The notes under the pieces are model-generated. The model ran no database searches, was not told the origin of the DNA, and worked only from the letters and a program-made list of their open reading frames with translations. Source: Massilia sp. UBA2604 (GTDB taxonomy: Bacteria > Pseudomonadota > Gammaproteobacteria > Burkholderiales > Burkholderiaceae_D). Taken from it: 18,484 nucleotides of DNA. Positions 7,535 through 13,867 of the stretch are shown here, in pieces; positions within the stretch are counted from its first letter, which is position 1, and every line of letters starts with the position of its first letter. Both the position numbers and the translations under genes were made by a program. The stretch lies in assembly GCA_002339265.1 (NCBI GenBank), contig DDKG01000194.1:4539-23022 (forward strand), read 5' to 3'.

Positions 7535-8077
7535 ATGCGCACATTGAAAACATCTGCGGCCGCGCTGGGCCTGGCCTTCCTGCTCGGCGGTTGCGCGCTG
7601 GTCGAACAGCCCAACTACACCTCGGTGAGCGCGAACGATTTCGTCGCCGCCAACTACCGTGCGGCCGACGCATTGCAGGCCCAGCTGGCCGGCAAGCTGG
7701 CCGGCGACCAGCCCCTGATCATGGCCACCCTGGTCAATATTGACGCGCTCGAGCATTCCTCGATGCTGGGCCGCGTGGTGTCCGAGCAGATCGCCACCCG
7801 CCTGGCCCAGGGTGGCCTGCCGGTGCTGGAGATGAAGCTGCGTAACAGCGTCTACCTGAAGCGCAACCAGGGCGAGCTGATGCTCACCCGCGAGCTGGGA
7901 GAGGTGGCCGGCACGCACAATGCGCAGGCGGTGGTCGTGGGTTCGTATGCCGAGACGCGCGACACCATCTTCATCAACGTCAAGGTGATCCAGCCGACCA
8001 CGAACCTGGTGCTGGCGGGGCATGACTACGTGCTGGCGAAGCAGGGCACGATCCGCTCGATGCTGGTGCCGGACTAA
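7535..8077 (+). CDS. FlgO-family outer-membrane lipoprotein
   Basis: The product has 180 residues from the ATG at 7535. It has a lipoprotein signal (MRTLKTSAAALGLAFLLGGC, Cys20). An alternative TTG start at 7523 overlaps the previous stop and has AAGGA only 3 nt upstream. The mature part reads like a FlgO domain: a helix YRAADALQAQL, then LIMATLVNIDALEHSSMLGRVVSEQIATRL, LPVLEMKLRNSVYLKRNQGELMLTREL and AQAVVVGSYAETRDTIFINVKVIQ. In Vibrio FlgO is an outer-membrane lipoprotein linked to flagellar assembly, but no flagellar gene is nearby, so a flagellar role is not implied. The FlgO fold belongs to the wider TolB-N/CsgG-like group of periplasmic assembly proteins. It is co-transcribed with the lipoprotein gene that ends 8 bp upstream. 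Confidence 0.85.
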   Translation: MRTLKTSAAALGLAFLLGGCALVEQPNYTSVSANDFVAANYRAADALQAQLAGKLAGDQPLIMATLVNIDALEHSSMLGRVVSEQIATRLAQGGLPVLEMKLRNSVYLKRNQGELMLTRELGEVAGTHNAQAVVVGSYAETRDTIFINVKVIQPTTNLVLAGHDYVLAKQGTIRSMLVPD

Positions 8078-8354
8078 TTACAGCAAGCTGCCGCACCAGT
8101 TCCGGCAGCTGATTGCGTACCCAGCGCAGCTCGGCGTCTGCCAGCGGTTCCGATGCCTGCGCCAGCGCGGCGAGCCGTTCCAGCACGGCTGGATCGATCC
8201 CGCTGCGGTCGGCACCCGCGTGCACGATCGACTCCACGAAACGCTGCGCCACCGGGCCGATCGGCCCACCCTCGGCGCGATACCGCTGCAGCTCGCCCAT
8301 CAGGTACAGGGCGAGGGCAGGCGGAGGCGGATCAGGCGGCGTTGCCGGCGGCAT
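7980..8354 (-). CDS. Small uncharacterised protein, convergent and overlapping the FlgO-like gene
   Basis: I do not recognise this ORF (124 residues from the ATG complementary to 8352-8354). Residues about 20-95 (ALALYLMGELQRYRAEGG through ADAELRWVRNQLPELVRQL) look like a genuine helical protein: Ala/Leu/Glu/Arg balance, high third-position GC, and no such quality in the competing frames. The final 30 or so residues are Pro/Ser/Ala-rich and lie antisense to the end of the FlgO-like gene, where coding character fades. The start is uncertain. The ATG at 8300 would cut into the first predicted helix, whereas 8354 overlaps the preceding nitronate monooxygenase gene by 23 bp and suggests coupling. 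Neither has a clear ribosome-binding site. A competing frame stops at 8078, exactly abutting the FlgO-like stop, so a 1-nt indel is possible. Confidence is moderate that something is encoded and low on its ends. Confidence 0.42.
   Translation of the reverse strand: MPPATPPDPPPPALALYLMGELQRYRAEGGPIGPVAQRFVESIVHAGADRSGIDPAVLERLAALAQASEPLADAELRWVRNQLPELVRQLAVISPAPASSGSCPASPARSHAPPAPGSWSAGSP
8086..8110. repeat. Inverted repeat between convergent genes
   Basis: AGCTGCCG (8086-8093) and CGGCAGCT (8103-8110) form a perfect 8-bp stem with a 9-nt loop, starting 8 bp after the FlgO-like stop. No T-tract follows on either strand, so it is at best a weak or Rho-assisted transcription end. It also lies within the small minus-strand ORF. 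Confidence 0.4.
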
Positions 8355-9399
8355 GCAGTTCGCGCACCAGCGTCTGCACCAGTTCGGCCGCCGGCATGGC
8401 CCGCGCGAGCGGCGCGCCTTGTCCGGCCCAGTGCGCCGCAAACTCATGGTTGCCCGATTTCGCTGCCGCTGCGTGCAGCTGCTTGGCCGCGTCATAGGCG
8501 ACAGGGTAGGCGGCCGGGACGCCGGACGCGCCATGCGTGATCAGGCGGTTGACGATGCCGCGCGCCGGCCGTCCCGAGAGCGCCGCGGTCAGGGCGGTGG
8601 TGGCGGCGCGTGCGCTTTGCAGATTGGCGCGGTAGGCCTCGCTTGCCGCCGATTCCGACGCCAGGATGAATGCGGTGCCGAGCTGGGCGCCGGCCGCGCC
8701 GAGGTCCAGCGCAGCCTTGATGCCGGCGCCATCCATGATGCCGCCGGCGGCGATTACCGGCAGTCCGGTGCGCTTGACCAGCAGGCGCACCAGCACCGCC
8801 ATGCTCAGCCGTTCGTCGGTCGCCTCCAGGTCGAACATGCCGCGGTGGCCGCCGGCTTCGATGCCTTGCGCCACGATCGCGTCGATGCCCGCCTTTTCGA
8901 TCCGCAGCGCCTCAATCAGGTTGGTGGCGGTGGCCATGGTGCGCACTCCCGCCGCGCGCAGCGCCGCCAACCGCTCGCCCGAGGGCAGGCCGAAGTGGAA
9001 GCTGACGACTTGCGGGCGCAGCTCGAGCAGCATCCGGAACGTCTCTTCGTCGTCGTTGAAGCTGCGGTAGATTTCATCGAGCGTGGCGGGCGGCGCAGCG
9101 CCGGCCTCGGCGAACAGCGGCGCCAGGTGGGCCAGCCAGGCCGACTCGACGGCGGCATCGCGCTGGGCCGTCGGGTGGCAGAACACGTTGACGTTGATCG
9201 GTTTATCGGTCAGCGCCCGCGTTTCCTCGATCATCGCGCGCGCCTGCGCGGCCGTACTCGCACCGATTCCCAGTGAACCCAACGCGCCGGCATTCGATAC
9301 CGCCGCCACCAGATGCGGGGTGCCCACGCCCGCCATCGGCGCCTGGATGATCGGATGCTGGACGGATAGCAGGGACAGGAATGGATGGGACGGTTGCAT
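8332..9399 (-). CDS. Nitronate monooxygenase (NPD/2-nitropropane dioxygenase family)
   Basis: This 355-residue FMN-dependent TIM-barrel enzyme oxidises alkyl nitronates such as propionate-3-nitronate. FMN-binding and active-site features are intact: PIIQAPMAGV (16-25), the AGALGSLGIG turn (38-46), VSFHFGLPS (132-140), GIEAGGHRG with the catalytic His185, PVIAAGGIMDG (214-224) and GAQLGTAFI (237-245). The pattern fits class I enzymes. The chosen ATG at 9399 has a textbook AAAGGAG site 6 nt upstream. A longer in-frame start at 9456 would run through the operator region and is unlikely. The gene is divergent from a LysR-type regulator, with palindromic sites between, so it is probably regulated by it. 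The small ORF at 7980-8354 follows directly. Confidence 0.92.
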   Translation of the reverse strand: MQPSHPFLSLLSVQHPIIQAPMAGVGTPHLVAAVSNAGALGSLGIGASTAAQARAMIEETRALTDKPINVNVFCHPTAQRDAAVESAWLAHLAPLFAEAGAAPPATLDEIYRSFNDDEETFRMLLELRPQVVSFHFGLPSGERLAALRAAGVRTMATATNLIEALRIEKAGIDAIVAQGIEAGGHRGMFDLEATDERLSMAVLVRLLVKRTGLPVIAAGGIMDGAGIKAALDLGAAGAQLGTAFILASESAASEAYRANLQSARAATTALTAALSGRPARGIVNRLITHGASGVPAAYPVAYDAAKQLHAAAAKSGNHEFAAHWAGQGAPLARAMPAAELVQTLVRELHAAGNAA

Positions 9400-9423
9400 G
9401 GCGGCTCCTTTCGTTTGACCGTA

Positions 9424-9469
9424 ATTCTCAATGTGAGAATGAAGTGATGGTATCATTCTGTTTTGAGAA
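9424..9469. promoter_or_regulatory. LysR-type operator cluster in the divergent promoter region
   Basis: A perfect inverted repeat, ATTCTCA-ATG-TGAGAAT (9424-9440), contains the LysR T-N11-A signature (T9426 to A9438). Two further symmetric elements follow: AGAATGA-N10-TCATTCT (9436-9442 and 9453-9459), and TTCT-N6-AGAA (9456-9469), which repeats the outer bases of the first site. A tight TGAT-GGT-ATCA (9445-9455) lies at the centre. The cluster fills most of the 77-bp gap between the nitronate monooxygenase start and the regulator start. Confidence 0.68.
9448..9456 (+). promoter_or_regulatory. Extended -10 element of the LysR gene, inside the operator
   Basis: TGG-TATCAT (9448-9456) fits an extended -10 promoter 20 nt upstream of the LysR ATG. 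The bases at -35 distance (9428-9433) are a poor match and fall within the first palindrome, so a protein bound there would cover the promoter. This is consistent with autorepression. Confidence 0.4.
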
Positions 9470-9476
9470 AAGATAT

Positions 9477-10334
9477 ATGGAAACTGAATCTTTGCGGATT
9501 TTCTGTGCCGTGGCTGCGGAGCTGAGCATCACGCAGGCCGCGGCGCGGCTCGGACGGGCGCCGTCGAACGTGACGACCCGCATCCAGCAACTCGAGGCGG
9601 ACCTGGGCGCCGAATTGTTCCTGCGCATCGGCAAGCGTATCGCTTTGTCGACGGCCGGCGAGCAGTACCTGGTCTATGCCGAACGGCTGCTGGCGCTGGA
9701 AGACGAGGCGCGGCAAGTCGTGTCGAACGGCGCCTCGGGCGGCGTGCTGCGCATCGGCAGCATGGAAAGCACGGCGGCCAGCCGGCTTCCGAGTGTGCTG
9801 GCCGCGTTTCACGTCGACCATCCCGCCACGCGGCTGGCCTTGCGCACCGGGCCGTCGCGCCAGACCATCGAGCAGGTGAGAAACGGCGCGCTCGATTGCG
9901 CCTTCGCCGCCTTGCCGGACGGTGGCGCCGAGCTGGCCGAGATGGGATTGCAATCGATGCCGCTGTGGACCGAGGAGCTGCTGTTGCTGCTGCCGCCTGG
10001 CGAGGCGGACGTCGACGACGCCCGGCAGGTGAGGGCGCGCTCGCTGGCTGCCTTCCCGCAGGGCTGCACCTATCGCAGCCTGGCGGAAGAGCGGTTGGGC
10101 ATCGCCGGCGCCGCCTGGCGGGTGCAGGAAATGAACTCGTATCACGCGATGATCGCCTGCGTTGCTGCCGGCGCCTGCGTGACGGTGCTGCCGGCCAGCG
10201 TGCTGGCACTGAGTAGCGCGCCGGCCGCATTGAAGACTCTCTCGCTGGGGCGTCTCGATACCTGCCTGGTGTGGCGCGACGGCTTTGCCACACCGGCGTT
10301 TCGCGCATTCGCCGGCGGGCTGCCGACGGCGTGA
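9477..10334 (+). CDS. LysR-family transcriptional regulator
   Basis: This 285-residue DNA-binding regulator has an N-terminal winged helix-turn-helix (about 3-62: FCAVAAELSITQAAARLGRA, SNVTTRIQQLEADLGAELFLR, ALSTAGEQYL) and a periplasmic-binding-protein-like effector domain (about 90-285). The ATG at 9477 was preferred over an upstream start at 9381. The latter would place 32 extra residues before the HTH and read through the operator, whereas LysR proteins begin almost directly with the HTH; a GAGAAAAGA site precedes 9477. It is transcribed divergently from the nitronate monooxygenase gene, the usual arrangement for a LysR regulator and its target. The effector is unknown; a nitronate or nitroalkane is one possibility. 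Confidence 0.93.
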   Translation: METESLRIFCAVAAELSITQAAARLGRAPSNVTTRIQQLEADLGAELFLRIGKRIALSTAGEQYLVYAERLLALEDEARQVVSNGASGGVLRIGSMESTAASRLPSVLAAFHVDHPATRLALRTGPSRQTIEQVRNGALDCAFAALPDGGAELAEMGLQSMPLWTEELLLLLPPGEADVDDARQVRARSLAAFPQGCTYRSLAEERLGIAGAAWRVQEMNSYHAMIACVAAGACVTVLPASVLALSSAPAALKTLSLGRLDTCLVWRDGFATPAFRAFAGGLPTA

Positions 10335-10364
10335 GGTGGAAGCAGGGAGAGCGCGAAATACGCG

Positions 10365-10370
10365 TACAAT
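10365..10370 (+). promoter_or_regulatory. Candidate -10 element for the PHP-domain gene
   Basis: TACAAT lies 27 nt upstream of the ATG at 10398. No clear -35 is seen at 16-18 bp. The predicted leader of about 20 nt has no Shine-Dalgarno, so translation initiation may be weak or SD-independent. Confidence 0.35.
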
Positions 10371-10397
10371 GACCGTTCCAGTTACCTCATTGTCCCC

Positions 10398-11231
10398 ATG
10401 CTGAAAGTCGACCTGCACTGCCATTCCACCGTCTCCGACGGCGTACTCGCTCCTTCCGATGTCGCGGCTTACGCGCGCAAGGGCGGGGTCGACGTATGGG
10501 CGCTCACCGACCACGACGAGGTCGGCGGCATCAAGGCCGCGCGCAAGGCGGCGGGCGAACTCGGCATGCGTTTCGTGGCCGGGGTCGAGATCTCGGTCAC
10601 CTGGGCCAACGAGACCGTGCACGTGGTCGGCCTGCAGGTCGACGAAGACAATCCGGCCCTGATCGCCGGCCTGGCCGCGACCCGCAACGGCCGCGAGCAG
10701 CGCGCGCGCGAGATGGCGGCGCAGCTGGAGCAAGCCGGCATTCCCGGCGCCTACGAAGGCGCGCTGCGCTACGTCGCCAATCCCGACCTGATGTCGCGCA
10801 CCCATTTCGCGCGCTTCCTGTGCGAGATCGGCGTCTGCGAAACCACCTCCGAAGTGTTCCGCCGTTTCCTGACCGAAGGCCGGCCCGGCTATGTGCCGCA
10901 CCGCTGGGCCACGCTGGACGAGGCGATGGGCTGGATCCGCGGCGCCGGCGGCATCCCCGTGATCGCGCATCCGGGCCGCTATAAATTCAGTCCCACCGCC
11001 GAAGGCGTCCTGTTCGACGAGTTCCGCCAGCTGGGCGGCAACACCATCGAGGTCGTCACCGGCAGCCATACGCCGGACCAGTACCAGGCCTATGCCGAGG
11101 TGGCGCGGCGCTACGGCTTCCTGGCGTCGCGCGGCACCGATTTCCATGCGCCGGGCGAGGCGCGGGTGGAGTTCGCCGAGCTGCCGCCGCTGCCGTCCAA
11201 CGTCAAGCCGGTGTGGCACGACTGGTTTTAG
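10398..11231 (+). CDS. rnm: PHP-domain phosphoesterase, RNase AM/YciV (TrpH) type
   Basis: This 277-residue metal-dependent cytosolic phosphoesterase of the PHP family has a close E. coli relative (YciV/RNase AM) that degrades short oligonucleotides 5' to 3', hydrolyses 3',5'-bisphosphonucleotides and trims rRNA 5' ends. The metal ligands are all recognisable: DLHCHS with H7 and H9, D14, TDHD with D38 and H39, E64 in GVEIS, H75 in TVHVVG, H191 in VIAHPGRY, H224 in GSHTPD, and D248 and H250 in GTDFHAP. Length is close to the family's (about 280-295). It is followed by a strong intrinsic terminator. In E. coli this gene neighbours yciO. Here yciO lies 2.6 kb downstream beyond an inserted three-gene block. 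The enzyme's exact substrate in this organism is inferred. Confidence 0.88.
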   Translation: MLKVDLHCHSTVSDGVLAPSDVAAYARKGGVDVWALTDHDEVGGIKAARKAAGELGMRFVAGVEISVTWANETVHVVGLQVDEDNPALIAGLAATRNGREQRAREMAAQLEQAGIPGAYEGALRYVANPDLMSRTHFARFLCEIGVCETTSEVFRRFLTEGRPGYVPHRWATLDEAMGWIRGAGGIPVIAHPGRYKFSPTAEGVLFDEFRQLGGNTIEVVTGSHTPDQYQAYAEVARRYGFLASRGTDFHAPGEARVEFAELPPLPSNVKPVWHDWF

Positions 11232-11251
11232 TCGACGCCAAAGCATGATCG

Positions 11252-11273
11252 AACCCGCTGCGGCGGGTTTTTT
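11252..11273 (+). terminator. Intrinsic terminator after the PHP-domain gene
   Basis: AACCCGC (11252-11258), a TGCG loop and GCGGGTT (11263-11269) form a perfect 7-bp GC-rich stem, with a run of six T from 11268 to 11273. It starts 20 bp after the PHP gene stop and isolates that gene from the CopG-esterase unit. Confidence 0.9.
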
Positions 11274-11324
11274 CTTGTCTGCGCCAAAAACACCACAAGA
11301 TCAGCACACGCTTGATATATGTTT

Positions 11325-11355
11325 TATACTCCAACCAGAGTATATGAGGAGTATA
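11325..11355. promoter_or_regulatory. Palindromic operator with three half-sites upstream of the CopG-type gene
   Basis: TATACTC (11325-11331) and GAGTATA (11338-11344) form a perfect 7-bp inverted repeat with a 6-bp spacer. A third half-site, GAGTATA (11349-11355), repeats 11 bp further, one helical turn on. The left half-site includes TATACT, a good -10 hexamer, so a bound protein would occlude RNA polymerase. The third half-site overlaps the GAGGAG ribosome-binding site (11346-11351). Cooperative ribbon-helix-helix repressors usually bind this kind of array, so autorepression by the downstream CopG-type protein is likely. Confidence 0.72.
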
Positions 11356-11360
11356 AAGCG

Positions 11361-11777
11361 ATGAAGCTGAGCACACAGCAACAGAAATTGCCCGACAGTG
11401 ACAAGGTCACGGTCAATGTCGGCCTGGTCGACCTGGCCCAACTGGACTTGCTGGTGGAAGAAGGCTTTTATTCGAACCGCACCGATTTCGTCCGCACCGC
11501 GATCCGCAACCAGTTGCAGGTGCATGCCGATGCGATCCGCCAGACGGTCACGCGCAAGCGCTACGTGATGGGCATGCATCGCTATGGCCGGCCCGAGCTG
11601 GAGCAGGTCGTTGCAAGCGGCCAGCGGCTCGAGATCCACGTGCTCGGCCTGGCCGTGATCGAGGACGACGTCCCCGCCAGCCTGGCGCGCGAGGCGATCG
11701 CATCGCTCCAGGTGCTGGGCGCCTTCATTGCAACGCCGGCCGTGCGCGAAGCGCTGGCCGACCGCCTCCAATCATGA
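11361..11777 (+). CDS. CopG-family ribbon-helix-helix transcriptional regulator
   Basis: The product has 138 residues from the ATG at 11361, chosen because GAGGAG lies 9 nt upstream and the longer start at 11319 would read through the operator. Residues about 15-52 form a ribbon-helix-helix unit: strand KVTVNVGLV, helix DLAQLDLLVEEG, turn FYSNRTDFV, helix RTAIRNQL. The SNRTDFVR segment is the usual CopG/NikR-like second-helix start. The remaining 85 residues (HADAIRQTVTRKRYVMGMHRYG to the end) form an extra domain with IHVLGLAVIEDDVP strands. They lack obvious His/Cys ligands of the NikR type, so the signal is unknown. The gene is followed 14 bp later by the esterase start (or overlaps an alternative one), indicating one operon. 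It is likely a repressor of itself and the esterase. Confidence 0.85.
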   Translation: MKLSTQQQKLPDSDKVTVNVGLVDLAQLDLLVEEGFYSNRTDFVRTAIRNQLQVHADAIRQTVTRKRYVMGMHRYGRPELEQVVASGQRLEIHVLGLAVIEDDVPASLAREAIASLQVLGAFIATPAVREALADRLQS

Positions 11778-11791
11778 AGAAGGAAAAAGCC

Positions 11792-12877
11792 ATGAAACCA
11801 TTCGAACACTTCATCGGCCAGATGCTGGAATCGGCGCGCCGCGTGCAGGCCCGCGACCCGCAGGCCGCCACCGACATCATCCAGCAGGCGCTGGCCCAGG
11901 CCGGCTTGCTGACGCCGCAACAGAAGACCGGCGCGCCAACGCAGGCGCCGGAATTCGTCGACCTCAATCCGCCGCCGGCCTGGAGCAAGCCGAAGCCACG
12001 TCCCCGTCCGGCTGCAAAGGCGGCGGCACGCCTGCCCGGCCGCTTCATCGTCGGCAGCCACGGCTGCGAAGCGGGCAGCCGCCGCTACAAGCTGTACATT
12101 CCCGCGAAGCCGGCCGAGGGCCGCCGTCCACTGGTCGTCATGCTGCACGGCTGCACCCAGAACCCGGACGATTTCGCGACCGGCACCGGCATGAACGCGC
12201 TGGCCGAGGAATTCGGCGTTCTCGTGCTGTACCCCGAGCAGGACGGCCGCGCCAACCGTTCCCACTGCTGGAACTGGTTCGAGCCGGGCCATCAGGCGCG
12301 CGACGCGGGCGAGCCCGGCATCCTGGCCGCGATGACGCGTGAGGTAATGCGGGAATACGATGCCGAGCCTTTGCAAGTCTTTGTGGCCGGCATGTCGGCC
12401 GGGGGCGCGATGGCGGCCGTGCTCGGCGCCGAATATCCGGAACTGTTCGCCGCGATCGGCGTCCACTCCGGCTTGCCGGCGGGTAGCGCGCGCGACATGA
12501 TCACGGGCCTGCAGGCGATGAAGAAGCCGGGCCGCGCGCGCAGCCTGCGCAAGGCAGTGCCGGTGATCGTCTTCCATGGCGACGCCGACCACGTGGTCAA
12601 CGCCGCCAATGGCGAAGCGGTATTGAAACAGTTCGTCGGCGCCCACGCCGGCCTGCGCGCCACGCCGCTGCATGCCAGCGAGACCGAAACCACGCAGGGC
12701 GGACGCCGCAGCACCTGCCGCACCTGGCGCGACGAGGGGGGAAGGGCGATGGCCCAGCACTGGATCGTGCACGGCGCCGGCCACACCTGGACCGGCGGCG
12801 ATGCGGCCGGCTCACATACCGATGCGCTCGGCCCGAACGCTTCGCGCGAGATGCTGCGCTTCTTCCTGGAGCGGTAA
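11792..12877 (+). CDS. PHB depolymerase-family esterase (intracellular type)
   Basis: The product has 361 residues from the ATG at 11792, which follows an AAGGA site by 7 nt. An in-frame ATG at 11774 overlaps the regulator's stop and has no ribosome-binding site. The catalytic domain (about 95-361) carries RPLVVMLHGCTQNPDDF (oxyanion region), the lipase box AGMSAGG with Ser202, Asp266 in FHGDADHVV, and His331 in HGAGHTWTGG. These match the PhaZ/feruloyl-esterase-like esterase_phb family, which cleaves polyhydroxyalkanoate, poly-ester or feruloyl ester bonds. There is no signal peptide. Instead the N-terminus (1-45, FEHFIGQMLESARRVQARDP, DIIQQALAQAGL) is helical and is followed by a Pro-rich linker (about 46-80), so the enzyme probably acts inside the cell. 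The helical segment could be a granule- or partner-binding part (inference). It is the second gene of the CopG unit. Confidence 0.9.
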   Translation: MKPFEHFIGQMLESARRVQARDPQAATDIIQQALAQAGLLTPQQKTGAPTQAPEFVDLNPPPAWSKPKPRPRPAAKAAARLPGRFIVGSHGCEAGSRRYKLYIPAKPAEGRRPLVVMLHGCTQNPDDFATGTGMNALAEEFGVLVLYPEQDGRANRSHCWNWFEPGHQARDAGEPGILAAMTREVMREYDAEPLQVFVAGMSAGGAMAAVLGAEYPELFAAIGVHSGLPAGSARDMITGLQAMKKPGRARSLRKAVPVIVFHGDADHVVNAANGEAVLKQFVGAHAGLRATPLHASETETTQGGRRSTCRTWRDEGGRAMAQHWIVHGAGHTWTGGDAAGSHTDALGPNASREMLRFFLER

Positions 12878-12908
12878 AGCGCACGGCCCGGTCCGGTTAT
12901 GGCTGGGC

Positions 12909-12937
12909 CTTGAATTTTGCGCGGTTCAGCCCAATCT
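12909..12937 (+). promoter_or_regulatory. Sigma-32-like promoter for htpX
   Basis: CTTGAA (12909-12914), a perfect heat-shock -35, is followed after 15 nt by CCCAATCT (12930-12937), which matches 7 of 8 positions of CCCCATNT. The predicted start near 12944 leaves a leader of about 30 nt with a GGAG site (12961-12964) before the htpX ATG. htpX is a heat-shock gene in E. coli. The same type of element lies upstream of the gamma-CA/hslO operon. Confidence 0.62.
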
Positions 12938-12973
12938 TGGCATCCTGTCATCAACTTACTGGAGATGTCTGTC

Positions 12974-13849
12974 ATGAAGCGTGTTGTTCTGTTCCTTGCC
13001 ACCAACCTTGCCGTCGTGCTGGTCCTGACGCTGGTGATCAATCTGTTCGGCCTGGGCCGAGGTGTCTCGGCGCAGGGCATCAATGTCGGCGAACTGGCCG
13101 TGCTCTCCGCGGTGATCGGTTTCACCGGCGCCTTCATCTCGCTCCTGATGAGCAAACCGATGGCCAAGTGGTCGACCGGCGCGCGCGTCATCGAGCAGCC
13201 GGCCAACGCCACCGAGCAGTGGCTGGTGCAGACCGTGCGCCGCCTGTCCGAGCGCGCCGGCATCGGCATGCCCGAAGTCGCCGTGTATGACGGCGAGCCC
13301 AACGCCTTCGCCACCGGCGCGTTCAAGAACTCGGCGCTGGTCGCCGTCTCGACCGGCCTGCTGCAAAGCATGAACCAGGACGAAGTCGAAGCCGTGCTCG
13401 GCCACGAGGTGGCCCACATCGCCAACGGCGATATGGTCACCCTGACCCTGATCCAGGGTGTGGTCAACACCTTCGTCGTGTTCCTGGCGCGTGTGGTCGG
13501 TTTCTTCGTCGACAAGGTATTGTTCCGTAAAGAGGGCGAAGGCCCCGGCATCGGTTATTACGCCAGCGTGTTCGTGCTCGAGATCGTGTTCGGCCTGCTG
13601 GCCTCGATCATCGTCGCCTGGTTCTCGCGCCAGCGCGAATTCCGCGCCGACGCCGGCGCCGCCAAGCTGATGGGCACCCCGGTGCCGATGCAGCATGCGC
13701 TGGCCCGCCTGGGCGGCTTCGCGCCGGGCGCGCTGCCGCAATCGATGGCCGCGTCGGGCATTTCCGGCAGCGGCGGCGGCTGGGGCGCGCTGTTCTCGAC
13801 CCACCCGCCGATGGAGCAGCGCATCGCCGCGCTCCAGCAACTGCGCTAA
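12974..13849 (+). CDS. htpX: HtpX membrane zinc metalloprotease (M48 family)
   Basis: This 291-residue inner-membrane protease degrades misfolded membrane proteins alongside FtsH. Two N-terminal membrane segments (about 3-26 and 40-60) are followed by the cytosolic M48 domain. The zinc motif is HEVAH (H144, E145, H148), with third ligand Glu222 in REFRADAGA, and two further hydrophobic stretches lie at about 158-180 and 198-217. The length agrees with E. coli HtpX (293). The ATG at 12974 has GGAG 9 nt upstream. An ATG at 12965 is too close to that site, and the longer start at 12917 would place the promoter inside the gene. yciO follows after 18 bp and is likely co-transcribed. Confidence 0.95.
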   Translation: MKRVVLFLATNLAVVLVLTLVINLFGLGRGVSAQGINVGELAVLSAVIGFTGAFISLLMSKPMAKWSTGARVIEQPANATEQWLVQTVRRLSERAGIGMPEVAVYDGEPNAFATGAFKNSALVAVSTGLLQSMNQDEVEAVLGHEVAHIANGDMVTLTLIQGVVNTFVVFLARVVGFFVDKVLFRKEGEGPGIGYYASVFVLEIVFGLLASIIVAWFSRQREFRADAGAAKLMGTPVPMQHALARLGGFAPGALPQSMAASGISGSGGGWGALFSTHPPMEQRIAALQQLR

Positions 13850-13867
13850 TCAATCAAGGACGTTTAG

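Noticed and set aside
8078..8269. 63-codon minus-strand frame ending exactly at the FlgO-like stop
   Set aside because: Its composition (Arg/Trp/Ser/Cys-rich) is that of an out-of-frame shadow. The competing frame over the same bases has better coding character.
8113..9276. Plus-strand 387-codon frame over the nitronate monooxygenase gene
   Set aside because: It is antisense to a gene with intact FMN-binding motifs and a strong ribosome-binding site. Arg/Gly/His-rich composition indicates a shadow.
9453..11246. Minus-strand open frame of 597 codons across the LysR and PHP genes
   Set aside because: It is antisense to two well-supported genes, crosses their intergenic region and promoters, and has shadow-like composition (Arg/His/Gln-rich).
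12885..12909. GGCCC/GGGCC pairing after the esterase gene as an intrinsic terminator
   Set aside because: The arms are only 5 bp with a 15-nt loop, there is no proper T-tract, and the right arm overlaps the start of the htpX promoter.
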